From Cladochytrium replicatum (Eukaryota > Chytridiomycota > Chytridiomycetes > Cladochytriales > Cladochytriaceae), in contig JAHLKD010000090.1 in the NCBI GenBank assembly GCA_025526935.1, forward strand, positions 163,465-227,464: a stretch of 64,000 nt of DNA. The letters run 5' to 3'. Below are positions 10,841 through 20,976 of the stretch, piece by piece (within the stretch, counting starts at the first letter, position 1; each line of letters begins with the position of its first letter). Made by a program: the position numbers and the translations under genes. Below the pieces are notes generated by a model, which saw only the letters and a list, made by a program, of their open reading frames with translations, did not search any database and had not been told where the DNA came from.

Positions 10841-11560
10841 TGTCCACCCGGACACTTTCTCAACTCATTGACGGTACTTCAGTAATCTCTATCAGGTACA
10901 GCTAACCTCTCTACAAATACTACTAGCAATAGGATTCTGTCCACCCGGACACTTTCTCAACTCATTGACGGTACTTCAGTGATCTCTACCCAATACAACT
11001 AACCTCTCTATCAATGTTACTAGCAATACGATTCTGTCCACCCGGACACTTTCTCAACTCATTGACGGTACTTCAGTGATCTCTATCCAATACAACTAAC
11101 CTCTCTATCAATGTTACTAGCAATACGATTCTGTCCAACCGGACACTTTCTCAACTCATTGACGGTACTTCAGTAATCTCTATCAGGTACAGCTAACCTC
11201 TCTACAAATACTACTAGCAATAGGATTCTGTCCACCCGGACACTTTCTCAACTCATTGACGGTACTTCAGTGATCTCTACCCAATACAACTAACCTCTCT
11301 ATCAATGTTACTAGCAATAGGATTCTGTCCACCCGGACACTTTCTCAACTCATTGACGGTACTTCAGTGATCTCTATCCAATACAACTAACCTCTCTATC
11401 AATGTTACTAGCAATACGATTCTGTCCACCCGGACACTTTCTCAACTCATTGACGGTACTTCACTGATACTTCACTGATCTCGATCAAGTACAACCAACC
11501 TCTCTACAAATACTACTTGTAATAGGATTCTGTCCAGGCGGTCGCTTTCTCAACTCCTGG
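10841..11560 (-). repeat. 97-bp tandem repeat array a, 7-8 units, inverted
   Basis: Same unit as the neighbouring array but reversed: TGTCCACCCGGACACTTTC begins at 10841, 10938, 11035, 11132, 11229, 11326 and 11423, an exact 97-bp period, with a degenerate last unit at 11531. Two alternating sub-variants exist (CTACAAATACTACTAGC versus TATCAATGTTACTAGC), suggesting amplification of a higher-order block. It lies downstream of the transposase stop codon. Confidence 0.95.
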
Positions 11561-11602
11561 ACGGTACTTCAACAGATGAACAGTCTAAACAACAATTTAT
11601 AT

Positions 11603-14033
11603 TTAAAAGAGTGGGTTATCATCAGTTGCTTCCAACTCTAATACCACATCAAAATCCTCGCCAAAATTATGCACCTTTACAAAATCCTCACTAACATCAC
11701 TTTTTGAATCTAGGGAATCATTTTTGAACGGTTCTTCAGCACTCAATTGATGCAACCAGTCATGACGGCACATCAACGCATTTATTGTTCTTGGAGCAAG
11801 GCGGTTGCGAGTTGCAGGTACCAAATCAACCCCGGCTGAAAACTTTCGTTCGACTGGAGCGCTTGTTGCTGGTATTCCTAAATAGTCCATTGCCATCTGG
11901 CTTAGGGCTGGAAAGTTCACACTTCCAACGGTCTTCCACCAGTCCATAATATTGATTGGCTTCCCATCAGAATCAATACCGCGGAGTACCTGATCGCCAA
12001 GATAGCGATCCAGCTCATCTTTTTCCTCAGGAATCTCTTCTTGCCAGATGAAAACGGATCTAATGGCTCTCAAGCGTTCAGCGTCCGTTTTTTTCTGTCT
12101 ATCACCGGAAGCTCCGCTCGAATCGTGTCGACGTTCTGGCGTGTTTCCAAAAACATCGGCACCACTGTTCTTGATTTTCCGTGACTTATACGATTCCTCC
12201 CAGACTTTCCGCACTAGGGTGACCTGATCCCTTCCTACATCTTTCTCCCAAGCCTTTGAAAATCGATAATATTGATCCTTAAAACGAGGATCGAGTACCG
12301 TAGCAACTGCTAAACACGGGCTCTTAGCGATTGAGTAATATATTCTCAGCTTATCTATTGCATTTCGAAATGCTTTGGTGAAAGTTTCATCTAATTCTGC
12401 ATCCTCTAGGTCCTCCAGTTGATCGATAAGATCGTTGTAAAATGGAATAACAAGCGGAAGTGTTGGATATCTAGACCCCTCGATTGCCTTTGATATAACC
12501 TCGAAAACACTCAAACCATCCCGGATCTTCTGTAGGACCTCCCATTGCTTTGGATTTATTGACCAATCTTTCAAAGAATCTTCAATCCAGCATATTTTGT
12601 CCATTGCCTCTCGTAGCTGTAAGGCTCGTTTGACCATATAGAACGTGCTATTCCAGCGAGTTGTCACATCGATAATTGGTAATAGAGGAACCAGTTTCAC
12701 AAATCGGCACGAATCAATAAATGAGCTTCGTCGTTTTGGGGAAGACCGGATTCCTCTGACTAGCTGTCGAAGAAGGTTTATGACATTAACGCCGGAGTTA
12801 TCGTCATTTGCGACTGTGTCCCCTGCGGGCGCGAATGTATCGATAAAATCCTTTGCTGCAAGATTGATAATGTGTGCCATACACCGCATGTGTTGAGTTT
12901 CTGCAGACCACGCAATATCCCTATCTTCCAAGAGCGTGTCCAGCTTAGCACTCATGGTAAAGTTGTTTGAACCGTTGTCGGTTGTAATGCACAATAAGCG
13001 TTCACCCGATAGCATGCCAAATTCATCCAGACACTTGACAAGCTGACTAGCCATGGCGACGCCTTCATGCTTTCCAACCATCGGAATCATCTGCAGCAGC
13101 AAGCTGCGGCTCCCATTCTTTCGTGATGAAGTGGGCAGTAATTCCAAGAAAAGAAATCTGGTTCTTCGATGTCCAACAGTCAGCTGTTATTGATACTTTT
13201 GAAGGCGAACCAACAATCAGACCTTTAATGAGCTCCTTCTGCCTATCGTAAAGATCCATCTCCTTTTGCTTCACTGCTTTTGCCGTCTTTGGTGTATAGT
13301 TTGGGTGAAAAGTCTTCAGCATGCTGACAAAGAACTCGTTCTCCACAACAGTAAAAGCCTGATTGTCTGCAGCAATCCAGTCCAAAATCGACCGCCACGC
13401 TACGTCTGGATTGAACACAAAGTTTTGCTCCTTCTCCTGCGAGCCGAAATTCAATGTCTGTTGTCCCTTGGGGACGATGTCCAACAGTCCAAGCGACCTG
13501 GCAATACTGCCATGGTGGTTTTTCAGATGCCGGAGGAAGTTTTTTGTTGATCCCGTCTTATCGACCTTCTGGCTCCACTTGCATTTCGCAACCAAACATG
13601 TTCTCAGACCATTATCAACCTTATAGTAATCCTTCGCTATGCCGCCTCGACTACCTCTACAGTCCGACATGCTATCAACTGCGTCTGATGAAAGCATTGA
13701 TGGTTGAACTGATCCAGCTGCAGGCTCCTGTCGCACTGAAGAGTCAGCAAAACTAACGTCGGCAGGAAGCTCTGGTGCATGCTGAGAAGCCGGGCCCAAC
13801 TCGCTGGAGTCATTGGAAGAAGATGTGGAGCTCGGCTCTCAAGCGCTGTTGTTGCCACCGTGTCCTGATACACGTCTGCGTTTGTCCTGCATGATGTTCC
13901 CCTCGCTGGATGCCTCTGAAATTTGGGGGGCTGGCAGACTTCGCTTCCGTGTGTCAAGCGGATGACTGTCCAACAGTCTTTGGCTTGCGTCGGACGCTGC
14001 CTTACGCTTTGGTTTAACAAAGGCGGCGTCCAT
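11603..14033 (-). pseudogene. hAT-family transposase, one premature stop and one frameshift
   Basis: About 810 codons from ATG 14033 (MDAAFVKPKRK) encode, in order: a basic nuclear-localisation-like N-terminus; a BED zinc finger (CLVAKCKW then FLRHLKNHH, ~13545-13600); the RNase H-like core beginning ITADCWTSKNQISFLGITAH (first catalytic Asp region, ~13150-13200); LCITTDNGSNN (second acidic region); IDVTTRWNSTFYMVKRALQ; and the C-terminal dimerisation block ATSAPVERKFSAGVDLVP ... MCRHDWLHQL. Two defects are visible: an in-frame TGA at 13839-13841 (after GGNNSA, frame then continuing EPSSTSS), and a one-base frame change near 13100-13130 (KEWE to RSLLLQMIP). All else is open, so inactivation looks recent, or the frameshift could be a sequence error. 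Confidence 0.9.
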
Positions 14034-14144
14034 TTTTGCTGTGGTGTGGCTGGAACGTTACTGACTCTAATGTCCAGGTGCACAGAAAGCACAGCTCTCG
14101 AGTTCTGTCGTGGTAGAAATTGTTTGTTACAGAACTTCCGTTGT

Positions 14145-14945
14145 GACTTCTTGGAAAGTGTCCGGGTGGACAGAATCGTATTGCTAGTAACATTGATAGA
14201 GGTTAGTTGTACTGGGTAGAGATAACTGAAGTACGTCAATGAGTTGAGAAAGTGTCCGGGTGGACAGAATCCTATTGCTAGTAACATTGATAGAGAGGTT
14301 AGCTGTATTGGGTAGAGATAACTGAAGTACGTCAATGAGTTGAGAAAGTGTCTGGGTGGACAGAATCTTATTGCTAGTAACATTGATAGAGATGTTAGTT
14401 TGTACTGATAGAGATCACTGAAGTACCGTCAATGAGTTAAGAAAGTGTCCGGGTGGACAGAATCTTATTGCTAGTAACATTGATAGAGAGGTTAGCTGTA
14501 CTTGATAGAGATCACTGAAGTACCGTCAATGAGTTGAGAAAGTGTCCGGGTGGACAGAATTTTATTGCCAGTAACATTGATAGAGATGTTAGTTGTACTT
14601 GATAGAGATCACTCAAGTACCGTCAATGAGTTAAGAAAGTGTCCGGGTGGACAGAATCTTATTGCTAGTAACATTGATAGAGATGTTGGTTGTACTTGAT
14701 AGAGATCACTCAAGTACCGTCAATGAGTTAAGAAAGTGTCCGGGTGGACAGAATCTTATTGCTAGTAACATTGATAGAGAGGTTAGTTGTATTGGGTAGA
14801 GATAACTGAAGTACGTCAAAGTTGAGAAAGTGTCCGGGTGGACAGAAAATACATGCCTCGATGTCTGTTGCGATGCAAAATTGTTTGATACATACAAAAC
14901 TTATATTGCGTCTTCTTGGAAAGTGTCCGCGTGGACAGAAAGAAC
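14145..14945 (+). repeat. 97-bp tandem repeat array c, 8-9 units
   Basis: GTCCGGGTGGACAG recurs with spacings of 94, 96, 97, 97, 97, 97 and 94 bp between about 14160 and 14845, with a last variant GTCCGCGTGGACAG at about 14925. Orientation is opposite to the array at 10841-11560, so the transposase gene is bracketed by inverted arrays. Subterminal repeats of this kind are common transposase-binding sites in hAT elements; that role is inferred. A 248-codon open frame on the minus strand (13637-14383) is an artefact of the array. Confidence 0.95.
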
Positions 14946-14969
14946 AATAGCTTCGTTTTAGATTCTCTA

Positions 14970-15147
14970 TCACATCGGGTTTTACTCAGGTCTGACTTTT
15001 GACCCGAGAAGGGTTTTCCTACTGGACCCGATACCCGACCCGGATCCGACCCGAAAATTTTCCATGAAAACCCGGCACTCGGGTCGGGTACATTTAGTCA
15101 ATGGACCCGGACCCGACCCGAAAGACCCTAAAACCCGCCGATCCTTA
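14970..15147 (-). repeat. Right terminal region of hAT element, CCCGACCCG-rich
   Basis: It contains CCCGACCCGGATCCGACCCG and ends CCCGCCGATCCTTA. It is nearly identical to 213-390, which marks the right end of the deletion derivative, and this fixes the right boundary independently. Confidence 0.85.
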
Positions 15148-15155
15148 GTTACCAG
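15148..15155 (+). repeat. Target-site duplication GTTACCAG, right copy
   Basis: Exact copy of 8423-8430, immediately after the right terminus of the hAT element. Confidence 0.85.
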
Positions 15156-15489
15156 GCAGCAATGGTATGTCTGCAATCATTTGAGTAGTGTATGTGCTGC
15201 CACCTAGCTATCGTACTGACACATATATTATTTTGGGAAGTTACTACTTAGCAATGCACGTAAAATTGTTGATTACTTTTGCAGCTCATCAACGAGTTGT
15301 TTTTTTCACCGCCTCAGTGCCCGATCTATTTCCCCACATGTTGTCACCATTCCCTGCAACTGTTCATGAACGTCTCAGAGAGACGCGATAGTTTGATTAT
15401 GCTCCACCATGGTCTTGTAGTGGACACATAGGGTTCAAACCTTCACCAGTATGCGACAGATCGCGGAAGCCACATTAGTGTTATCCCAA

Positions 15490-16070
15490 AACTCACTTGC
15501 GGCTCTCCTCTGAACTGGATTGCATCTTTCCAGTCATCAATTGCCCCACACATCCCTGTGTTACTGTAACCAGGAACGTCCTCCACGTTATTGTTATCCT
15601 CCATTTTTTGGTCCGGATAGACAATTGAATATGCTCCTCTTCCAACAATCGTCCAAACGTACGTCCAGAGTGGAGGGCTGGTCTAGCTGGCGAGCGAGCT
15701 GTACTGTATAGGATTAATGATTTCAGGACTTGGTACATGAACATCATCTGCTTCCGCGGTATTTACATCAGGACAGAACTGAATCCAGAAAGGCAACATT
15801 AATGGAGCAGGCAAAATTTTTAAGGTCCCGGATGTCCTGCGTATAAGTCGCTAGTTGCAGTGGACGTAGCGCCTTCGCGTGGAAATATTCCCCCAGTGTT
15901 GGTAGATCTTTGACATTGGGAATCGCAACGTTGGGGACTGGGTTACAAAAAACTGGGGCCAGAGATGGGATTGCTCCAAGTAACCCCCTAACCTTGTTCA
16001 TCTTGGCGCAAAGACGTTTGCAATCCTCCTGAGCTGTGTCCTCAAAGCCAGACGTTACTGATGTTCGCAA
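15490..16070 (-). other. Unrecognised coding-like sequence left of the Copia insertion
   Basis: Minus frames 15768-16070 (MNKVRGLLGAIPSLAPVF, ATYTQDIRDLKNFA) and 15493-15747 look protein-like but carry no known motif. With the target duplication removed, this region joins directly to 21421-22331, where further minus-strand frames occur. The Copia element may thus have landed in an older transposon or unknown gene. 15156-15490 shows nothing I can name. Confidence 0.3.
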
Positions 16071-16140
16071 TCCTCCCGAGCTGTGTCCTCAAAGCCAGAG
16101 GTTACTGACATTCCACCTTCCTCCCAAGCTATGTCCACAG
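16021..16140 (+). repeat. 47-bp tandem repeat, 2 full copies and a degenerate third
   Basis: CAATCCTCC(T/C)GAGCTGTG followed by CCTCAAAGCCAGA(C/G)GTTACTGA occurs at 16021 and 16068; a third, diverged copy (CTTCCTCCCAAGCTATGTCC) follows at about 16116. It lies just left of the Copia insertion point. Confidence 0.8.
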
Positions 16141-16153
16141 ACATTGCGCGATC

Positions 16154-16593
16154 TGTTGAGTGTTGTTTCGTTCATAAAAGTTTTCCTTCTTTGTTTTTAC
16201 TTTCAAAAAAGAAAAAGTTCGGCTGAGGATAACAACAGGATTATTGTTGATCCTCAGAATCGAACTTGCGACATGATGTTGAATGGCTTGTGGTTTAACC
16301 CACGACGCTAGCTTTGTTGTTTTCCAAAAGTTTTATTTCTGTTTCTATTTCGGCTTCATGTTCTTCGACGAAAACTTCAAAAGCCAGCGTTCCAGAAAAT
16401 TCCGGATCACCAGCAAACTTGAAGGGGACTTACCAAAGGAGGAAGGAGAGCGCCGCTGCTGACGTGGCAAGGACAAATTAAGGGAGGCTTTGTTGGGAAT
16501 GGGAGAACCTATAAAAGGTGTGAGTCTTAAGCTTCCAATACATCGAACAAGTACCTCTTATCTGATCTTACCTGCCTACGACGAAATTCTACA
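16154..16593 (+). repeat. Copia 5' LTR
   Basis: 440 bp, TG...CA, with the 5-bp target duplication CGATC at 16149-16153 on its left. It carries the promoter (TATAAAAG at 16510-16517), and transcription would run into the polyprotein. Confidence 0.97.
16510..16517 (+). promoter_or_regulatory. TATA box in 5' LTR
   Basis: TATAAAAG lies 83 bp before the polyprotein ATG, placing a likely transcription start at about 16540. The same box is at 21332-21339 in the 3' LTR. Confidence 0.7.
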
Positions 16594-19500
16594 TGGTAGC
16601 AGTGGATTCTCGCTCTTCCCAACAACAACCGAAACCAACGGCGCTCATGACCCGCAAAGCTCAGGATGACAATCTCTTCGTCTTTGACGGAGAGAATTAT
16701 CATACCTGGCGACTCCGCATGGTGGCCTATCTCGAGGGCAAGGAGCTCTGGACAGTTGTCGACAAGGGACCAAATCCTGACCCACGACTGCGAACTGGTT
16801 TTGACGAGACTAGCAATGCTGGCAAGGCCGAAATCGCCGCCCATGAAGAAAGTGTTCTGGATGATCGCAAGGCCCGATCCAAGATCATCGGGAAGCTCAG
16901 CAACGTCGTACTTTCGCTTGTCACCAGCGCGAACACCGCAAAGGCGATGCTCGTAGCCCTCGATCAGATGTACCAGCGCCAGGCCAACGTCAACAGGATC
17001 ACACTCCGACGCGAGCTAATGGGGAAAAAGATGAGTACCGGGTCTGATCTTAAGACCCACATCTCGGAACTTGCCATGATTGTCCAGAGACTGACCGCTA
17101 TTGGTGATTCCATTTCCCCAGACCAGCACATCATCTACCTGCTCAGCTCCCTCCCTCCGGAATTCGATACTGTGATTGCCACAATTGACGTTGAGGATGA
17201 CACCCGCCGAAAGGACTACCAATATGTTGTCGGCCGACTTCTCGACGACGAAAGCAAACGACGAAGTCGCGAAAACGAGGAAGGTAACAGTCGAGATCAA
17301 GCTTATCAGACCTCCGGCGGCAACCAACGACTTTGCTGGAACTGTAGCCAGCCGGGCCACTTCGCTGCCAACTGTCCTAACCAGACCTCGAGTTTGGGTG
17401 GTTCAAATCAAGGCTCTGGAAACGGACGAGGTGGTAGCGGAGGTCGAGGAGGTCGAGGTGGCGGACGAGGTACTGGAAGAGGCGGTCGAGGTCGAGGGAG
17501 CGGCGGTAGAGGACGCGGTCGAGGAAATGGAGGATCCAACCGCGGTGGTGGAAGAAGCGGTGGGCACGCAAACGAAGTAACGCTACCTGCGATTGCGTTC
17601 ATGGCTTCGGAGAGATTCTCTGATCGATCTTCTAAGTGGTTCTTCGACACTGGGGCTTCGCACCACCTGTGCAACGATCAAAGGGCGTTCATCGAGTTGC
17701 GGAAGATTACTCCGATTGAGATCGACACCGCAAATGCTGGATCAGGACTCAAGGTTGTCGGGATCGGAAGAGTTCGATTGCTGGTATCAGTTGGAGGGCG
17801 GGAGAGGGAGGTGATCCTTAGTGAAGTGTACTTCGCTCCGAACCTGTCTGACAACTTGGTATCATGGAATCGACTCATAGAACACCGTCTCAAGCTCTAC
17901 GGTGCTGGCAAGAAGATCCAGATCGGTCGCAACAATGAGATAGTCATGGAGTTCACACAAGATAAGACTTGCAACTTGTTTGCACTTGATCTGTCCCGAT
18001 CGATCGCCAGGGTGGCACGACGTAACGACGCAACAGCGGATCTCATCACTTGGCATAGAAGGTTCGGACATGCTGGATTCAATCGGATCGAGGAGGCCCA
18101 GAAGCTAGTTGAAGGAATGGAGATCGATGGAACTGAGAGGTTGGACCCTTGTCCGACCTGTGTGAAAGCTAAGTTGACCAGAACTAGCTTTCCACGGATC
18201 AAGGACATTGACGTTAATTCCCATAGCACCCTCTACATCGATCTCCAAGGACCAATAAAGCCGCCCACCTACGGAGGTGCAATCTATGCCGCGGTCGCAG
18301 CACACAGGAACTCTGGAGTCCTGGTTGTACGCCCCCTGAAAACCAAGGATCTGGCATTCGAGTTCAGTCAAGATGCCGTGCGAGAGATAGGACTCCTTAC
18401 TGGCAAGGAGGTCCAAGTAGTTGTCACCGACAACGCAAAAGAGTTGATTTCACAAAAGTACGAGGCATGGGCACGGAAGCGCGGCATTCAACATCACACT
18501 ACCATGCCGTACACCCCGATGCAGAATGGACCTGTTGAGCGAGCAAATCGGACCCTCCAAAATCTTACACGAGCTATGTTAAATGAGGCAGGGGCAAACA
18601 GCAAGCTATGGGGCGAGGCGATGGTAACAGCATGTTACCTAAACAACCGGCTCCCGCGCAAGATCGGCAAGACGAGTATTACGCCATTGGAGGCCGCGAC
18701 AGGCAGAAAACCAAACGTCAGCAAACTGCGGACCTGGGGATGCGTGGCATACGTGCACGATCCCCTCCCATCGGGCAAGCTAGCGGATCGAGCGATCCCA
18801 GGAATCTTCGTTGGATACGAAGCATTCGGATTTCGTGTCTGGGACCCGAAAAGGAAAGTAATGATGAGAAGCAAGTCGGTGGTGTTTGATGAGAAGCATA
18901 CCTGGAATGAGCGAGCCCTTACTGATGCCCTTGAACTGGTCTCTTTCGAAAACCTCCCCCAACACAGAGACTCGGCAAAACCGCTCAAACACACCGACTT
19001 GGCCAGCAACAACAGCGACAGCGATGACAGCAGCTATAGAGATACCGACAGCGACGACAGTGAGGGGGAGGTCGAGACCAATTCAAGGGACAAGGACACG
19101 GAATCGGAGGACGACGAAGTAGAGGTGCAAGATCCTGGGCTATTGAAGCGGAAACCCAGCACTAGTAAGATTCCTGTGCGCCGAGGAAGCCGAGAGAAAA
19201 GGCCAGTCGAACGGTATGGCTTTGAGAAGGTGAAACAAGTCGGATCGGCACGAGTAGCCTCGAAAAGGAAGGTGATCTTGCACACGGAACCAAGGACGTA
19301 TGAGGAAGCCATGGCGAGCCTGGAGAAGGACGACTGGACGGCTGCCATGCAAGAGGAGATCCTTGCGCATCGCGAGAACTCAACGTGGCGACTTGTACCG
19401 AGGCCTGCAGGGCGAAACATCATCAAGTCAGGCTGGGTATATCGCTACAAGACGAACGCCGAGGGGAAGATGGTTCGGCACAAGGCGCGGTTCATTGCGA

Positions 19501-20855
19501 AAGGATATTCGCAACGCGAGGGAGAGGACTTTGATGAGACGTTTTCTCCGGTGGCTCGAAAACAAACTGTTCGAGTTGTGTTGGCGCTCGTGGTGCAGGA
19601 ACGGATGGTGATGCGCCAGTACGACATCAAAACAGCGTTCCTGAATGCGCGCATCATCGACCGCGAACTCTACTACGAGCAGCCAGAGGGATTCATTGAA
19701 CCGGGCAAGGAAGATTGGGTCTGCTTAGCTATTCGTGCGCTTTATGGCCTCAAGCAGCCGCCTCGCGAGTGGAATAGTCTCTTTGACGATTTCCTAGTGA
19801 CCGTCATCAAGCTGAAACGTTCCGATAGCGATGTCTGCCTCTACTACCGTCGAGAGGGATCGTCGCTCACGCTTGTCGTCATCTACGTGGACGATATTCT
19901 GGTGGCGTCAACCGATGAGGACGAGGTGAATCGAATCGAGGAGTTGATGAAGCGACGATTTGAGGTCAGCGAGGCAGGATCCCCGAAGTATTATCTCGGC
20001 TGGGAAATTGACTACGATAAGGACGGTGGCAAGCTCACCATCTCTCAAGCGCAGTACATCAGAATGTCGGCGAAGAAATGTAAGATCAGATTCGAGCGGA
20101 AAACACCAGTTGAAGCTGGCGTTACAATCTTCAAGGATATGGGAGAGGAGATCGAGGTCGAGCGAAATGAGATTAGCTATCGCACAATCGTCGGTCAGCT
20201 CCTATATGCCGCGACGAGCACACGACCCGATATCTCGTTTGCCACTGGCACCGTTGCGCGTTATCAAAACGCACCTCAGTACACTCATTGGTGCGCGGCG
20301 GAACGGGTGCTCGCCTACCTGCTGCACACTCCCTCAATTGGAATCCGCTATGGACGACGAGATCGCCTTGAGATTGTATGCTATGCGGACGCGGATCACG
20401 CCGGAGATCCTGACAACAAAAAGTCGACTACGGGATATGCTATCTTGATCAATGGGGGAGCTGTTGCCTGGGGGAGCAAGCTTCAAACATCAGCGGCGAG
20501 TTCGACAGCAGAAGCGGAGTACGTTGCACTATCCACAGCTAGCGACGAACTCGTTTGGGTAAAGCACATGCTTGAAGAACTTGGATATTCCTTTGCTGCT
20601 CCGCCTGTAGTCCACTGCGACAATACCGCTGCAATTGCTGGTGCCCGCAATCCCGGATTCAAGTCCCGGCATATCGCTTTGCGATATCACATTGTGCGTG
20701 GCCGCATTCGATCTGGGGACATTGACGTGCAGTATATCCCCACAGAGGATCAGGTGGCAGACATCTTCACCAAGGGTCTCGCACGACGTCGACATGAGAA
20801 ACTGATGGGTCTACTTGGGATGGTAGATGCAATGAAAGAGATGAGAGAAAATTAG
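16593..20855 (+). CDS. Copia Gag-Pol polyprotein, 1420 aa, intact
   Basis: One open frame encodes, in order: Gag (FDGENYHTWRLRMVAYLEG, residues ~30-50); a CCHC knuckle CWNCSQPGHFAANC (~249-262); an RGG-type Gly/Arg-rich linker (~270-325); the aspartic protease site WFFDTGASHHLC (~349); the integrase HHCC zinc region (HRRFGHAGF ... CPTCVKAK) and catalytic core (LYIDLQG, VVTDNAKELIS, PYTPMQNGPVERANRTLQ); an acidic Ser/Asp linker (~810-850); reverse transcriptase (GWVYRYKTNAEG, KTAFLNARI, YGLKQPPREWN, VIYVDDILVAS); and RNase H (CYADADHAGDPDNKKSTTGY, SSTAEAEYVALS, HCDNTAAI). No frameshift separates Gag and Pol. The first ATG (16593) spans the LTR/PBS junction; an internal Met at residue 19 is an alternative start. 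Confidence 0.97.
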   Translation: MVAVDSRSSQQQPKPTALMTRKAQDDNLFVFDGENYHTWRLRMVAYLEGKELWTVVDKGPNPDPRLRTGFDETSNAGKAEIAAHEESVLDDRKARSKIIGKLSNVVLSLVTSANTAKAMLVALDQMYQRQANVNRITLRRELMGKKMSTGSDLKTHISELAMIVQRLTAIGDSISPDQHIIYLLSSLPPEFDTVIATIDVEDDTRRKDYQYVVGRLLDDESKRRSRENEEGNSRDQAYQTSGGNQRLCWNCSQPGHFAANCPNQTSSLGGSNQGSGNGRGGSGGRGGRGGGRGTGRGGRGRGSGGRGRGRGNGGSNRGGGRSGGHANEVTLPAIAFMASERFSDRSSKWFFDTGASHHLCNDQRAFIELRKITPIEIDTANAGSGLKVVGIGRVRLLVSVGGREREVILSEVYFAPNLSDNLVSWNRLIEHRLKLYGAGKKIQIGRNNEIVMEFTQDKTCNLFALDLSRSIARVARRNDATADLITWHRRFGHAGFNRIEEAQKLVEGMEIDGTERLDPCPTCVKAKLTRTSFPRIKDIDVNSHSTLYIDLQGPIKPPTYGGAIYAAVAAHRNSGVLVVRPLKTKDLAFEFSQDAVREIGLLTGKEVQVVVTDNAKELISQKYEAWARKRGIQHHTTMPYTPMQNGPVERANRTLQNLTRAMLNEAGANSKLWGEAMVTACYLNNRLPRKIGKTSITPLEAATGRKPNVSKLRTWGCVAYVHDPLPSGKLADRAIPGIFVGYEAFGFRVWDPKRKVMMRSKSVVFDEKHTWNERALTDALELVSFENLPQHRDSAKPLKHTDLASNNSDSDDSSYRDTDSDDSEGEVETNSRDKDTESEDDEVEVQDPGLLKRKPSTSKIPVRRGSREKRPVERYGFEKVKQVGSARVASKRKVILHTEPRTYEEAMASLEKDDWTAAMQEEILAHRENSTWRLVPRPAGRNIIKSGWVYRYKTNAEGKMVRHKARFIAKGYSQREGEDFDETFSPVARKQTVRVVLALVVQERMVMRQYDIKTAFLNARIIDRELYYEQPEGFIEPGKEDWVCLAIRALYGLKQPPREWNSLFDDFLVTVIKLKRSDSDVCLYYRREGSSLTLVVIYVDDILVASTDEDEVNRIEELMKRRFEVSEAGSPKYYLGWEIDYDKDGGKLTISQAQYIRMSAKKCKIRFERKTPVEAGVTIFKDMGEEIEVERNEISYRTIVGQLLYAATSTRPDISFATGTVARYQNAPQYTHWCAAERVLAYLLHTPSIGIRYGRRDRLEIVCYADADHAGDPDNKKSTTGYAILINGGAVAWGSKLQTSAASSTAEAEYVALSTASDELVWVKHMLEELGYSFAAPPVVHCDNTAAIAGARNPGFKSRHIALRYHIVRGRIRSGDIDVQYIPTEDQVADIFTKGLARRRHEKLMGLLGMVDAMKEMREN
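16594..16605 (+). other. Primer-binding site, initiator tRNA-Met type
   Basis: TGGTAGCAGTGG directly follows the LTR's terminal CA and resembles the TGGTAKCAG sequences that pair with the 3' end of initiator tRNA-Met in Copia elements. It overlaps the first codons of the polyprotein. Confidence 0.65.
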
Positions 20856-20965
20856 GTTTTGTTTCTTGAAGGACACACCAATTATGTTTGCATTCCTTCT
20901 GGCTTCTATGTTTGTTTTTCAATTGTTATTTCTTTTCAACTTTCAAAGGAAGAACTTTTGTTCAG

Positions 20966-20976
20966 AAACGGGGGAG
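20966..20976 (+). other. Polypurine tract of Copia element
   Basis: GAAACGGGGGAG runs up to the 3' LTR boundary at 20977, as expected for the primer of plus-strand DNA synthesis. Confidence 0.7.

Larger units (their letters stand above)
8431..15147 (-). mobile_element. Complete two-gene hAT-superfamily DNA transposon
   Basis: A 6.7 kb element bounded by an exact 8-bp duplication. Its termini are inverted and imperfect: the left begins TAAGTAAGGTTCGGCGGG, and the right read backwards begins TAAGGATCGGCGGG. Both are followed by ~170 bp rich in GGGTCGGG, a pattern known from plant and fungal hAT ends. Inside, from left to right, are an accessory ORF (8735-10414, minus), three 97-bp repeats in one orientation, a 45-bp spacer, seven to eight 97-bp repeats in the other orientation, a hAT transposase gene (minus) and eight to nine repeats in the first orientation. 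Partial relatives lie at 1-390, 27245-27680 and 48208-49735, so this is a family in this genome. The transposase is interrupted, so this copy is probably not autonomous. Confidence 0.85.

Noticed and set aside
13637-14383. 248-codon minus ORF overlapping the transposase start
   Set aside because: It is created by the 97-bp array staying open in one frame, and its other half is out of frame with the BED-finger protein.
10560-14945. Regular 97-bp repeats as a CRISPR-like array
   Set aside because: The units are directly tandem with no unique spacers, lie in a eukaryotic transposon and are in both orientations.
17377-17674. Pro/Arg-rich minus ORFs inside the Copia gene
   Set aside because: They are the antisense of the Gly/Arg-rich RGG linker.
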